A program made the translations under genes and the position numbers. Shown here in pieces: positions 7,774 to 17,060 of a stretch of DNA of 64,000 nucleotides (its first letter is position 1; the number at the start of each line of letters is the position of its first letter). This stretch comes from Alphaproteobacteria bacterium (GTDB taxonomy: Bacteria > Pseudomonadota > Alphaproteobacteria > Micropepsales > Micropepsaceae): contig JAEUMK010000002.1 of assembly GCA_016792565.1 (NCBI GenBank), positions 62,001 to 126,000 on the forward strand, written 5' to 3'. The notes beneath the pieces are model-generated. The model saw nothing but the letters and a program-made list of their open reading frames with translations, was not told the origin of the DNA and did not search any database.

Positions 7774-9974
7774 ACGGCCTTGCCCTTCAAGAGTCGCAGC
7801 GCATTCAGCGTCACCACGAGCGAAGATCCGGACATCGCAATGGCTGCAATCAACGGCGTGACGAGGCCGGCGGCGCCGAAGGGGATGGCGAAGACGTTGT
7901 AAATGGCTGCAAAACCAAAGCCTTCCAGCACGCGGCGACGGCATTTGCGCGCCACATCAACGCATTCCAGGAGCGGCGCCAGGCGTTCCGAGCAGAAAAC
8001 GAAGTCCGACGAGGCCTGGGCCGCGTCGGCCGCCGAGGCCGGGGCGATCGAGACATGGGCGGCGGCGAGGGCGGGCGCGTCGTTGAGGCCGTCGCCGATC
8101 ATCAGCACCTTGCGCCCGGCCTTCGCGAGACCCGCGAGATAGGCGACCTTGCCGGCGGGCGTCGTGTCGGCGCGCCACTCGGCGATGCCCAGCATGGCGG
8201 CGAGCGGCTCGGCGACGGCGCGACGGTCGCCGGAGAGGAGATGCACCTCAAGCCCGCGGCTTCTCAGGCCCTCGACCAGGACCGCCACGTCGGGCCGCAG
8301 CCGGTCCTCGAAGGCGAAGCGCACCGGCGCGGCCGTCCCGCGCCGCAGCCACAGTTCCATACCGCCGTCCCCGGCCGCCGCCGCGCCGGTCCAGCTGCCG
8401 CGGCCCAGCCGCCAGGTCTCGCCGCCGATCTCGGCTTCGACGCCGAAGCCCGGCACCTCGCGCGCCGAGGCCTCGACGATGCCGGGGCCGGCGGCGGCGG
8501 TGAGCGCCCTCGCCAGCGGATGGCGGCTCGCCCGGGCGAGCCGGGCGGCGTCGGCGAGATCGCGCGCCTCGGGCGCGCCGCAGAGCGCCGGACGCCCGAA
8601 GGTGAGGGTTCCGGTCTTGTCGAGCACCGCCGTGTCGGCCTCGGCCAGCCGCTCCAGGGCGTCGCCCGACTTCACCAGGACGTCGCTGCGCAAGAGCCGT
8701 CCGACGGCGACCACCTGGGTCACCGGCACCGCGAGGCCGAGCGCGCAGGGGCAGGTGATGATCAGCGTGGCGATGGCGTTGTAGAGGCCGGCGGCGAACC
8801 CCCCGTCGCTGAAGGCCCACCAGCCCACAAGCACGAGAAACGCCAGCGTGTGGACGACGGGAACATAGAGCTGCGCCGCCTTGTCGGCGAGGCGCACGTA
8901 GCGGCTGCGGCTCTGCTCGCCCGCCTCGACGATGCGCGCGAGTTCCGCGACCAGGGAGTCCTCGACCCGCGCCAGCGCCCGCACCACCAGCCGGTCGCCG
9001 GTGTTGAGCGCGCCGGCGCCGAGCCGGCTGCCAGGCACCGCATGTATCGGCAGCGACTCGCCCGAAACCAGCGAGACATCGACCTCGGAAGAGCCGCTCT
9101 CAACCACGCTGTCGACTGGTATGCGCTCGCTCGGCATCACCAAGAGCCGGTCGCCGACGGCTACGTCGCGCACCGTGACCGGCGCGACCTCGCCCTCCGC
9201 CACGATGCGGCGGGCGCTGGTGCTCTGCATGGCAAGCAGCGAGCGTGCCGCGCCCCGCGCCCGATCGCGCAGCGAATTGTCCAGCACCCGGCCGATCAGC
9301 AGGAAGAACAGCAGCGAGACCGAGGCGTCGAAATAGACGTAATCCGCACCTGCCGCCGTCTGGTAGATGCTGAGCACCAGCGACAAGAGCACGCCGAGCG
9401 AGATCGGCACATCCATGTTGGCGCGGCCGGCACGAAGGGCCTTCCAGGCCGAACGATAGAAGGGTTGGCCGGCATAAAGCGTCGCCGGCACCGAGATGAG
9501 GCCCGAGAGGATGTGGAACAACAAGCGTGTGCCGTGGCCCATCTCGCCGCCGAGCCCCGCCCACACCGCGACCGAGAAGAGCATGACGTTGCCGGCCGCA
9601 AAACCAGCCACCGCCAGGCAACGGATGAGGAAGCGGCCTTCGCTGTCGCCGGCCGCTTCGTCGGCGCGCGTATCGAAGGGAATGGCGGCGAACCCGGCGC
9701 GGTCGAGGGCATCGACGATCGCCTCGCCGGTCAGCGTCCGATCGCGCCAGGTGACCGCCACCTTGCGCGTGCCGAGATTGACCCGCGCCGTCTCGACGCC
9801 CTCGAGCCGCTTCAGCGCGCCTTCTACGGCCCGGATGCAGCTGGCGCAGTGAATTTCGGGGACCGACAATTCGAGCCGGCGCGCCCCCTCAGGCGTTCGC
9901 GTGACGAAAGGTGCGGGGTCGGCCCGCTCGGCGGCAGGAACCGGCGCCAAGGCGCCTTTCGTCAGCGCAGCCAT
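7770..9974 (-). CDS. ccoI: P1B-type copper ATPase CcoI/FixI for cbb3 assembly
   Basis: A 734-residue heavy-metal P-type ATPase. The N-terminal HMA domain has HCASC near residue 42, followed by the membrane helices. The cation site is CPCALGLAVP, the phosphorylation motif DKTGTLT, and the hinge MIGDGLNDAPALAAA. Position between ccoH and ccoS identifies it as CcoI (FixI), which exports Cu to the periplasm for the CuB site of cbb3 oxidase. The frame runs upstream to 10037, but the ATG at 9974 is chosen because the upstream part is Arg-rich out-of-context sequence lying inside ccoH. With this start it overlaps ccoH by 13 bp. Confidence 0.95.
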   Translation of the reverse strand: MAALTKGALAPVPAAERADPAPFVTRTPEGARRLELSVPEIHCASCIRAVEGALKRLEGVETARVNLGTRKVAVTWRDRTLTGEAIVDALDRAGFAAIPFDTRADEAAGDSEGRFLIRCLAVAGFAAGNVMLFSVAVWAGLGGEMGHGTRLLFHILSGLISVPATLYAGQPFYRSAWKALRAGRANMDVPISLGVLLSLVLSIYQTAAGADYVYFDASVSLLFFLLIGRVLDNSLRDRARGAARSLLAMQSTSARRIVAEGEVAPVTVRDVAVGDRLLVMPSERIPVDSVVESGSSEVDVSLVSGESLPIHAVPGSRLGAGALNTGDRLVVRALARVEDSLVAELARIVEAGEQSRSRYVRLADKAAQLYVPVVHTLAFLVLVGWWAFSDGGFAAGLYNAIATLIITCPCALGLAVPVTQVVAVGRLLRSDVLVKSGDALERLAEADTAVLDKTGTLTFGRPALCGAPEARDLADAARLARASRHPLARALTAAAGPGIVEASAREVPGFGVEAEIGGETWRLGRGSWTGAAAAGDGGMELWLRRGTAAPVRFAFEDRLRPDVAVLVEGLRSRGLEVHLLSGDRRAVAEPLAAMLGIAEWRADTTPAGKVAYLAGLAKAGRKVLMIGDGLNDAPALAAAHVSIAPASAADAAQASSDFVFCSERLAPLLECVDVARKCRRRVLEGFGFAAIYNVFAIPFGAAGLVTPLIAAIAMSGSSLVVTLNALRLLKGKAV

Positions 9975-10444
9975 ACCCGCTTCCTCGCCTCCAGGACGAT
10001 GCGCTCGCGGTCGCGTGCGGTCAGCGCGACGTCCCACTGGCCGGCCGGGATGTCCGACGCCTCGGCCTCGTAGAGGCCGCCGCCCTTGGCGACGAGCGCC
10101 ACGGTGCGGTCGAAATGCGCGTTGACCGGATGGCGCAGCAAGGCCTCGACGGTCAGGCCCTCGGCCATGTTGCCGGCCTGGACATAGCGGGCCGAGATGC
10201 GGGCGGTCCCGGCCGCGTCGCGGGTCACGTCGACCGCCACCTCGTAGCCGTAGCTCGCCTCCAATGCCCGCTGCTCGATCGTGGCGTTGTAGTTGAGGCC
10301 CTTCACATAGGCGCCATCGACGTCAGTTCCGGAAAACGTATTGAGCGCCAGCGTGACCATCAGCGCGTTGACCCCGATGACGGTCAGAAAAAAGCCTCCG
10401 AACAGAACCATCACATGGCGGCCGGTCAGGCGTGGCGCGGTCAT
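9962..10444 (-). CDS. ccoH: CcoH/FixH, cbb3 oxidase assembly protein
   Basis: A 160-residue FixH-family protein. One N-terminal membrane helix (VMVLFGGFFLTVIGVNALMVTLA) precedes GTDVDGAYVKGLNYN, the conserved FixH motif, and a periplasmic beta domain that ends WDVALTARD. CcoH binds CcoP/CcoN during assembly and is needed for a stable complex. The ATG overlaps the ccoG stop by 4 bp (ATGA) and the 3' end overlaps ccoI by 13 bp, so ccoG-H-I-S form a tightly coupled block. Confidence 0.94.
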   Translation of the reverse strand: MTAPRLTGRHVMVLFGGFFLTVIGVNALMVTLALNTFSGTDVDGAYVKGLNYNATIEQRALEASYGYEVAVDVTRDAAGTARISARYVQAGNMAEGLTVEALLRHPVNAHFDRTVALVAKGGGLYEAEASDIPAGQWDVALTARDRERIVLEARKRVWLR

Positions 10445-11946
10445 TTTTCGGCTCCCGTCATGAATGCGGTCTCGTTGAGGGTGGAGACCCCCGTCTTCAG
10501 ATCCGTCACCGTCACCGTGCACGGCAGGGAGGGATCCGTCGCCGCTGCCTGCGGTATCGTGACCAGTACACGCACCGAGCGGATTTCGTCCGCATTGACG
10601 GAAATCAGGATGTCGCCGGCCGGCGCATCGGCCGGGCCGCCCGCTTCGCGCACCACGGCGCCCGGCAGGCCGAGCACATCCACCTTCACCTGCATGGCGG
10701 CGTCGGTGCGGTTCATCACCTTGACCGTGTAGGCGTTGCGGATGTCGCCGTTCGAAAGGCGCACGAAGACCGGATTGCGATCGCGGATGACGTTGAGATC
10801 GATCGGCGCGCGGGACAGAAGAGCGATCAGCATCGCGGTGCCGACCGCGCCCAGCACCACCGCATAGAACATCGTGCGCGTGCGCAGGAAGCGGAAGCGC
10901 GGCGCTTTTCCCGCGCGGCGGCGCGCGACGTTCTCGTGCGAATCGTAGGCGATCAGTCCGCGCGGGCGGTCGATCTTGTCCATCACCTCGTCGCAGGCGT
11001 CGATGCACAGGCCGCAATTGATGCATTCGAGCTGGTCGCCGTCACGGATATCGATGCCCATCGGGCACGCCGCCACGCACTGGTTGCAGTCGATGCAATC
11101 GCCGCGGCCGTCCCAGCTCGATCCCTTCTTGTGCGGGCCGCGCGGCTCGCCCCGGGCCTTCAGGTAGGTGACCGAGATCGACTCCGAATCGACCATCGCC
11201 GCCTGGATGCGCGGCCAGGGGCACATATAGGTGCAGACCTGCTCGCGCATGAAGCCGGCGAGCGAATAGGTGGTGAAGGTCAGGATGCCGACGAAGACAT
11301 AGCCCATGAAGGGCGCCTCGCCGGTGAAGAACTCCACCACGAATGTCGGCGCGTCGTAGAAATAGAGCACCCAGGCGCCGCCGGTCGCCACCGCGATCAG
11401 CAGCCAAACCGTATGCTTGGATACACGCTTGGCGACCTTCTTCGCCGTCCAGGGCTCCTTGGTCAGGCGGATGCGCTGGTTGCGGTCGCCCTCGATCCAG
11501 TGCTCGACCGCAATGTAGAGGTCGGTCCAGACCGTCTGCGGGCAGGCATAGCCGCACCAGACGCGGCCGAACAGCGCCGTGAACAGGAACAGCGCCAGGG
11601 CGCCGGCGATCAGCAGGCCGGCGATGAAATAGACCTCCTGGGGCCAGAGCTCGATCCAGAAGAAATAGAAGCGCGTGCGGTCGAGATCGACGAGCACCGC
11701 CTGGTCCGGCTTGCCGATGCCGCGGTCCCAGCGCAGGAAGGGAACGATGTAGTAGATCGCCAGAAGCGCCGTCATGACGGCCCACTTCACCTTCCTGAAG
11801 GTGCCGTGGACCGCCTTGGGGTAGATCGGCTCGCGCGCCTTGTAGAGCGTGCGCCGGTTTGCGCTGTTGACCGCCTGCACATCCGACCGGAGCACGCCTT
11901 CGGCGGCATGGGTGGCCGGCGCGCGGTCGGGTGCCTGAACGTTCAT
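10441..11946 (-). CDS. ccoG: CcoG/FixG, membrane ferredoxin-like protein of cbb3 assembly
   Basis: A 501-residue protein. N-terminal helices include FLRWDRGIGKPDQAVLVDL and a VWCGYACPQTVWTDLY segment typical of FixG. There are two 4Fe-4S clusters near residues 270-320 (CIDCNQCVAACPMGID and CINCGLCIDACDEVM) and a C-terminal Ig-like periplasmic domain. CcoG has been reported as a cupric reductase feeding Cu(I) to the cbb3 assembly route. It follows ccoP after 51 bp that hold a 9-bp-stem hairpin, so its expression could be set lower than that of the oxidase genes. Confidence 0.95.
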   Translation of the reverse strand: MNVQAPDRAPATHAAEGVLRSDVQAVNSANRRTLYKAREPIYPKAVHGTFRKVKWAVMTALLAIYYIVPFLRWDRGIGKPDQAVLVDLDRTRFYFFWIELWPQEVYFIAGLLIAGALALFLFTALFGRVWCGYACPQTVWTDLYIAVEHWIEGDRNQRIRLTKEPWTAKKVAKRVSKHTVWLLIAVATGGAWVLYFYDAPTFVVEFFTGEAPFMGYVFVGILTFTTYSLAGFMREQVCTYMCPWPRIQAAMVDSESISVTYLKARGEPRGPHKKGSSWDGRGDCIDCNQCVAACPMGIDIRDGDQLECINCGLCIDACDEVMDKIDRPRGLIAYDSHENVARRRAGKAPRFRFLRTRTMFYAVVLGAVGTAMLIALLSRAPIDLNVIRDRNPVFVRLSNGDIRNAYTVKVMNRTDAAMQVKVDVLGLPGAVVREAGGPADAPAGDILISVNADEIRSVRVLVTIPQAAATDPSLPCTVTVTDLKTGVSTLNETAFMTGAEK

Positions 11947-11968
11947 GTCCGTCTTCCGGTTTGAGCGG

Positions 11969-11990
11969 CGCTGCCGGTTCCCCGGCAGCG
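11969..11990 (-). terminator. Hairpin between ccoP and ccoG (possible attenuator)
   Basis: Perfect 9-bp inverted repeat CGCTGCCGG / CCGGCAGCG with loop TTCC. No T-run follows on the minus strand, so it is not a complete Rho-independent terminator. It may stabilise the ccoNOQP transcript end or reduce read-through into ccoGHIS. Confidence 0.4.
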
Positions 11991-11997
11991 GCTCGCC

Positions 11998-12867
11998 CTA
12001 CTCACCGCCTCCCAAGGAGTGGACATAGACGGCGAGCGCGTTGATGGTCGGCGCGTCGAGACGGCCTTCCCAGGTCGGCATCACGCCATTGCGCGCATTG
12101 GTGATCGTCTCGATGATCGTATCCTTGTCGCCGCCATAGAGCCAGTCGGCATCGGTCAGGTTCGGCGAACCGAATTCGCGCAATCCCTTGCCGTCCTCGC
12201 CGTGGCATGCGGCACAATTGTCGACGAAGAGCGGCGCGGCGCGCGCCACCGCCTCGGCATCGGTGCTCTTGCCCGAGAGGTTGAGCACGTACTCCGCCAG
12301 ATCCCGGATCTGGCCGGGTTCGAGCAATTCGTCCCGGCCGTAGGCCGGCATGGCCGAGAGGCGGGTTTCGGGATGTGTGGAGCGGATGCCGACCTTCAGC
12401 GTGTGGCGGATGTCGTCGAGCGTGCCGCCCCACAGCCAGATGTCGTCGTTGAGGTTGGGGTAGCCGACATTGCCGCCGCCGCCGCCGCCGTGACAGGTCG
12501 CGCAATTGTCGCCGAAGGCCGACCTGCCCCAGGCGAGCGCCGCCTGCTGCAATTCCGGATCGGCCTCGATTTCCTGCGGCGTCGCCTTGGCGAGTTTTTC
12601 GCCGAGCGCCGAACGGCCTTCCTTGAGCGACGCTATCGCGGCGTCAACGTCGAGGCGCTGCGAGTGGCCGAGAACGCCGCGCGTGTAGTCGTTGACCAGC
12701 GGCCAGGCCGGCATGACGACCCAGTAGCCGATCGACCACACGACGGTGGCGTAGAAGATATACAGCCACCAGCGCGGCAGCGGATTGTCCAGCTCGCGGA
12801 TGCCGTCCCACTCGTGACCCGTGGTTTCGACGCCCGAGACGTCGTCCTTTTCGCGATTCTTGCTCAC
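11998..12867 (-). CDS. ccoP: cbb3 oxidase subunit III CcoP (diheme cytochrome c)
   Basis: A 289-residue protein. A cytoplasmic N-terminus with HEWDGIRELDNPLPRWW leads into a membrane helix, followed by two cytochrome c domains with CATCH and CAACH heme motifs and methionine ligands in later AMPAYG and VMPTW contexts. It passes electrons to CcoO in the periplasm. The first heme motif is followed by six glycines in a row, which is unusual. The start is GTG at 12867, overlapping the ccoQ stop by 3 bp. Confidence 0.96.
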   Translation of the reverse strand: MSKNREKDDVSGVETTGHEWDGIRELDNPLPRWWLYIFYATVVWSIGYWVVMPAWPLVNDYTRGVLGHSQRLDVDAAIASLKEGRSALGEKLAKATPQEIEADPELQQAALAWGRSAFGDNCATCHGGGGGGNVGYPNLNDDIWLWGGTLDDIRHTLKVGIRSTHPETRLSAMPAYGRDELLEPGQIRDLAEYVLNLSGKSTDAEAVARAAPLFVDNCAACHGEDGKGLREFGSPNLTDADWLYGGDKDTIIETITNARNGVMPTWEGRLDAPTINALAVYVHSLGGGE

Positions 12868-13022
12868 AGCTCCGGCTCCTCATCGAGCGGCATATGGGCT
12901 GCCTTGGTGAATTTCTGGCGGTTGGAGGGCCACAACGCGTAGACCACCGCGACGCCGAACATCAGCATCAGGAAGACGAGGCCCCACGAACGGGCGAATT
13001 CGGATGCGTCCTGGTATGTCAT
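12864..13022 (-). CDS. ccoQ: cbb3 oxidase subunit IV CcoQ
   Basis: A 52-residue protein read directly from the sequence: MTYQDASEFARSWG, then one membrane helix (LVFLMLMFGVAVVYALW), then PSNRQKFTKAAHMPLDEEPEL. The 'ALWPSNRQKF' after the helix is the CcoQ pattern. CcoQ stabilises the CcoNOP complex. It lies between ccoO (6 bp gap) and ccoP (4-nt region shared by its TGA and the GTG start). Confidence 0.92.
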   Translation of the reverse strand: MTYQDASEFARSWGLVFLMLMFGVAVVYALWPSNRQKFTKAAHMPLDEEPEL

Positions 13023-13028
13023 CGCGCC

Positions 13029-13760
13029 CTACCGGATGTTGTCTTTGGAGTTGGGTTCGTAGGTCGAGAAGTCGACCAGGGTTCCCAGCATCTGAAGATA
13101 GGCCACAAGGGCATCCATCTCGGTGACCCGCTTGGGGTCGCCGTCGAAGTCGCGCACCTGGGCCTTGGGATAGCGAGCCGCCACATCAGCCGCACCGTCG
13201 GAATTCTCGTCGGCCTGGGCCATCAGGTCGGCCGCGGCATTGGCGATCATCTCGTCGGTATAGGGCACGCCGACCATGGCATTCGCCTCGAGCAGCGCCT
13301 TGATGTCGGGCACGTGAAGCTCGTTGCGCGCCAGATTGGCGTAGGGCGGCATGATCGATTCCGGCACCACCGAGCGGGGATCGATCAGGTGGTTGCGCTG
13401 CCACTCGTCCGAGTACTTGCCGCCGACCCGCGCCAGATCCGGACCGGAGCGCTTCGAGCCCCACTGGAAGGGGTGGTCGTACATGCTCTCGGCCGCCAGG
13501 CTGTAGTGGCCGTAGCGCTCCACCTCGTCGCGCAACGGCCGCACCTGCTGGCTGTGACAATTGTAGCAGCCTTCGCGGATGTAGATGTTGCGTCCCGCCA
13601 GTTCGAGCGGCGAGTAGGGGCGCATGCCCTTCACCTTCTCGATGGTGTTCTCCAGGTAGAAGAGCGGCGCGATCTCGATCAGGCCGCCGACCGAGACGGT
13701 GAGCAGGATGCAGACGATCAGCGCGATCGAGTTGCGTTCAAGGGTTCCGTGGTTCCACAT
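13029..13760 (-). CDS. ccoO: cbb3 oxidase subunit II CcoO (monoheme cytochrome c)
   Basis: A 243-residue protein with an N-terminal anchor ([25 protein letters not shown]), the conserved [13 protein letters not shown] heme c site at residues 64-74 (C65, C68, H69), and later [28 protein letters not shown] and VPESIMPPY containing the methionine ligand region. It carries electrons from CcoP to CcoN. It sits 12 bp downstream of ccoN in the usual gene order. Confidence 0.96.
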   Translation of the reverse strand: MWNHGTLERNSIALIVCILLTVSVGGLIEIAPLFYLENTIEKVKGMRPYSPLELAGRNIYIREGCYNCHSQQVRPLRDEVERYGHYSLAAESMYDHPFQWGSKRSGPDLARVGGKYSDEWQRNHLIDPRSVVPESIMPPYANLARNELHVPDIKALLEANAMVGVPYTDEMIANAAADLMAQADENSDGAADVAARYPKAQVRDFDGDPKRVTEMDALVAYLQMLGTLVDFSTYEPNSKDNIR

Positions 13761-13772
13761 GAGGATGCGTCC

Positions 13773-15422
13773 TTACTCGGCTGCGGCCGGAACGAGGGGG
13801 GTGTTGCCCGCCTCGGCGCGCAGATCGCCGCGCGCCGTCCGCCAGAGGTTGTAGACCATGATCAGGGCGCCGATCAGGAACAGCGCGCCGCCCAGAGCCC
13901 GGATGATGTAGTAGGGGTGCATCGCCTCGACGGTCTCGACGAACGAGTAGCTGAGGAAGCCGAACTCGTTGTAGGCGCGCCACATCAGGCCCTGCATGAT
14001 CCCGCTGATCCACATCGAGGTGATGTAGAAGAGGATGCCGATGGTCGAGATCCAGAAGTGCCACTCCACCAGCTTCAGGCTGTAGAGCCGCTCGCGCTTC
14101 CAGAGCCACGGCACGAGGCAGTAGATGGCGCCGAAGCTGACATAGCCGACCCAGCCCAGGGCCCCCGAATGCACGTGGCCGATCGTCCAGTCGGTGTAGT
14201 GCGAGAGGGCGTTGACCGCCTTCACCGACATCACCGGGCCTTCGAACGTGCTCATGCCGTAGAAGGCGACGGACACGACCAGCATGCGCAGGACGGGGTC
14301 GGTGCGCAGCTTGTCCCAGGCGCCTGACAGCGTCATCAGACCGTTGATCATGCCGCCCCAGGAGGGCATCCACAGCATGATCGAGAAGGTCATGCCCAGC
14401 GTCTGGGCCCATTCCGGCAGCGCCGTATAGTGCAGGTGGTGCGGGCCGGCCCAGATGTAGATGAAGATCAGCGACCAGAAGTGCACGATCGACAGGCGGT
14501 AGGAATAGACCGGCCGCTCGGCGCGCTTGGGCACGAAATAGTACATGATGGCGAGGAAGCCGGCGGTCAGGAAGAAGCCGACGGCGTTGTGGCCGTACCA
14601 CCACTGGGTCAGCGCGTCCTGCACGCCCGAGAAAGCCGAGACGCTCTTCACCCCCAGGAACGACACCGGCACCGCCATGTTGTTGACGATATGCAGCAGC
14701 GCGATCGTCACGATGAAGGCGAGGTAGAACCAGTTCGCGACGTAGATGTGCGGCTCCTTCCGCTTCCACAGCGTGCCGACGAAGACCAGCAGGTAGCAGA
14801 CCCACACGATCGTCAGCCAGAGGTCGGCGTACCATTCGGGCTCGGCGTATTCGCGGCCCTGGGTGACGCCCATCAGGTAGCCGGTCGCGGCGACGACGAT
14901 GAAGAGCTGGTAGCCCCAGAAGACGAACCAGGGCAGCAGGCCGCCGAACAGGCGCGCCTTGCTGGTGCGCTGCACGACATAGAACGAGGTGGCGATCAGC
15001 ACGTTGCCGCCGAAGGCGAAGATCACCGCCGAGGTGTGCAGCGGCCGAAGACGGCCGAAATTCGTGAACGGCAGATCGGGGAAATAGAGAAGGTCGGGGA
15101 AGGCCAGCTGCAGCGCGATCACCACGCCGACCAGAAATCCCGCCAGGCCCCAGAACATCGAGGCGATCACGCCGGCCCGGACCACGTCGTTGGCGTAGGT
15201 CTCGCGATCGTCGGCGGGCGCGCCGCTGGCGTAGCGGCGCATCAGCCACACGATGCCGGCGACGAAGCCTGCGGTGAAGATCCACATGTGAGCGGCGAAG
15301 TCGCCGTCGACGGCGAATCGCGCCCCGAGAATGGTGATGATCGCGGCGCCCAGCAGCGCGACCATTGTGGCGATGACGCCGGGCGGCATCTTGCCATGTT
15401 CAATCGATCCGGATGTCGTCAC
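13773..15422 (-). CDS. ccoN: cbb3 oxidase catalytic subunit CcoN
   Basis: 549 residues from a GTG start, with about twelve membrane helices. Heme and copper ligands are visible: [26 protein letters not shown] (CuB-region His with the Tyr), [13 protein letters not shown] (two His) and [14 protein letters not shown]. It reduces O2 to water at high affinity. The frame extends to 15521, but the upstream residues are Arg/Ala-rich and overlap the promoter; the GTG at 15422 (protein beginning [11 protein letters not shown]) is preferred, about 108 bp from the FNR-type box at 15530. Confidence 0.95.
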   Translation of the reverse strand: MTTSGSIEHGKMPPGVIATMVALLGAAIITILGARFAVDGDFAAHMWIFTAGFVAGIVWLMRRYASGAPADDRETYANDVVRAGVIASMFWGLAGFLVGVVIALQLAFPDLLYFPDLPFTNFGRLRPLHTSAVIFAFGGNVLIATSFYVVQRTSKARLFGGLLPWFVFWGYQLFIVVAATGYLMGVTQGREYAEPEWYADLWLTIVWVCYLLVFVGTLWKRKEPHIYVANWFYLAFIVTIALLHIVNNMAVPVSFLGVKSVSAFSGVQDALTQWWYGHNAVGFFLTAGFLAIMYYFVPKRAERPVYSYRLSIVHFWSLIFIYIWAGPHHLHYTALPEWAQTLGMTFSIMLWMPSWGGMINGLMTLSGAWDKLRTDPVLRMLVVSVAFYGMSTFEGPVMSVKAVNALSHYTDWTIGHVHSGALGWVGYVSFGAIYCLVPWLWKRERLYSLKLVEWHFWISTIGILFYITSMWISGIMQGLMWRAYNEFGFLSYSFVETVEAMHPYYIIRALGGALFLIGALIMVYNLWRTARGDLRAEAGNTPLVPAAAE

Positions 15423-15529
15423 GGATTTGGCCCCCGAATTTGCCGCGCAGACGGTTGATCGCCGCCGATGCGCTGGGACGGCCTTTGCCGCCCTATGGTT
15501 GCTTGTGCGCCGATCTCGCACTTGCGCAA

Positions 15530-15543
15530 TTGACGCAGATCAA
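15530..15543 (-). promoter_or_regulatory. FNR/FixK box upstream of ccoN
   Basis: TTGACGCAGATCAA on the plus strand (TTGATCTGCGTCAA towards ccoN) matches the TTGAYnnnnRTCAA form bound by FNR, FnrL and FixK proteins. Its distance of about 108 bp from the chosen ccoN start allows a class II position near -41.5 with a leader of roughly 65 bases. This would switch on the oxidase at low oxygen, the known behaviour of cco operons. The regulator gene itself is not in the window. Confidence 0.8.
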
Positions 15544-15684
15544 TCGGATTCGCGCGCCCCGCCAACGTGACATTTTGGGCGAGAATGTTGAGAATAGCTC
15601 GCAGCGCAAGTGTGGCCGCGGTGCGCAGCCAGCCTGCCCTTACGGAATGGCCCGTCCGCCGAACCGGCCGGGCCTGGGACGCCG

Positions 15685-16887
15685 TCAGAGGCCCAGCACC
15701 AGCTTGGCCATGATGTCGCGCTGGATCTCGTTCGAGCCGCCATAGATCGTCGAGGCGCGGTTGTTGAGATAGCGCGGCACCAGCGTCAGCCCGTGCGCCG
15801 GCCCGATCGGCGCGACGTTGCTGCCGGGCGTGCGCGCCTGGGGCTGGTCGGGCGCCGCGTAGAAGCCCAGCGCCTCGACCGCCAGTTCGTCGATCGCCTG
15901 CATGGCCTCGGTGCCCTGGACCTTCAGCATCGACGAGGCGGGGCCGGGGTTCTTGCCCGCCGACAGGGCGGTCATGACGCGGTGCTCCGCCATCTCGATG
16001 GCGTCGACACGGATGGCGAGTTGGGCCAGCCGGGCGCGGAAATCGGCCTCCTCCATGAGCGCCGCGCCATCACCGGCCCGTTCGGCCGTCGCCGTGCTGC
16101 GCAGCCGCTCCAGCGCCACCTTCAGGCCCGCGCCCGAGCCGCCGCCGCGTTCGAACTCCAGCAGGTACTTGGCGACCGTCCAGCCCTGATTCTCCTCGCC
16201 GATGCGGTTGGCCTTGGGCACGCGCACATTGTCGAAGAAGACCTGGTTCACCTCGTGGTCGCCCGCCATCGTGACGATCGGCTTCACGGTGATCCCCGGC
16301 GTCGTCATGTCGAGGAGGACGAACGAGATTCCGGCCTGCGGCTTGCCCTCGGTGCCGGTGCGCACCAGGCAGAACATGCGGCTCGCGAAATGGGCGTGCG
16401 TCGTCCAGATCTTGGTGCCGTTGATGACGTAGTCGTCGCCGTCCGAGACCGCGCGGCATTGCAACGAGGCGAGGTCGGAGCCCGAGCCGGGCTCGGAATA
16501 GCCCTGGCACCAATAGTCCTCGCCCGAAAGGATGCGCGGCAGGTAATAGGCCTTCTGCTCGGGCGTGCCGAACTTCATGATCACCGGGCCGACCATCTTC
16601 AAGCCCATCGGCGACAGCGACGGCGTACCGGCGCGGGCGCACTCGGCGGCGAAGATGTAACGCTGCATTTCGGTCCAGCCGGTGCCGCCATATTCGACCG
16701 GCCAGGCCGGCGCGACCCAGCCCTTGGCGTGCAGAATCTTGTGCCAGGGGATGTTGTAGTCGCGGTCGGTAAAGACGCTGGTGGTGAGCCGCCCCGCCTG
16801 ACGGAGGTTTTCGGGCAGATGCCCGGCCAGGAAGCTGCGCACCTCGTCGCGGAATGCGGCTTCTTCGGGCGTCAGGTCCAGATTCAT
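15685..16887 (-). CDS. Acyl-CoA dehydrogenase (400 aa)
   Basis: A 400-residue acyl-CoA dehydrogenase starting MNLDLTPEEAAFRDEVR, with WCQGYSEPGSGSDLASLQC near residue 130, GTKIWTTHAHFASRMFCLVR after it, and the C-terminal YGGSNEIQRDIMAKLVLGL. It is a stand-alone leftward gene. Its 5' side faces the divergent GntR regulator (17061) across 173 bp, so that regulator is a candidate controller. Its N-terminal pattern is close to that of the partial gene at 63589, suggesting related substrates. Confidence 0.9.
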   Translation of the reverse strand: MNLDLTPEEAAFRDEVRSFLAGHLPENLRQAGRLTTSVFTDRDYNIPWHKILHAKGWVAPAWPVEYGGTGWTEMQRYIFAAECARAGTPSLSPMGLKMVGPVIMKFGTPEQKAYYLPRILSGEDYWCQGYSEPGSGSDLASLQCRAVSDGDDYVINGTKIWTTHAHFASRMFCLVRTGTEGKPQAGISFVLLDMTTPGITVKPIVTMAGDHEVNQVFFDNVRVPKANRIGEENQGWTVAKYLLEFERGGGSGAGLKVALERLRSTATAERAGDGAALMEEADFRARLAQLAIRVDAIEMAEHRVMTALSAGKNPGPASSMLKVQGTEAMQAIDELAVEALGFYAAPDQPQARTPGSNVAPIGPAHGLTLVPRYLNNRASTIYGGSNEIQRDIMAKLVLGL

Positions 16888-17060
16888 GGCGGCCTCTCCG
16901 GGCGATCAATGACAAGCGGATCGAGACCTATCCCGGCGCGCCGGGTGCGCCAAGCCTTGACGCAACGGAGCGACGGCTTGACTTAGACCCCAAACCGGAT
17001 AGCCGGGCATCAGGCGTCTCCTCGCGCCGCGGAAGCGGGCGGGCGCCGAAGCGGGGGACA

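Noticed and set aside
7764-10073. 769-codon open frame on the plus strand opposite ccoI
   Set aside because: The translation is Arg/His/Gly-rich without domain motifs; the minus strand encodes a complete P-type ATPase.
12481-12493. Run of GCC triplets (six glycines in CcoP) as a slippage or mobile-element scar
   Set aside because: Frame is kept and the flanking heme motif is intact; it is a simple codon repeat, noted under ccoP.
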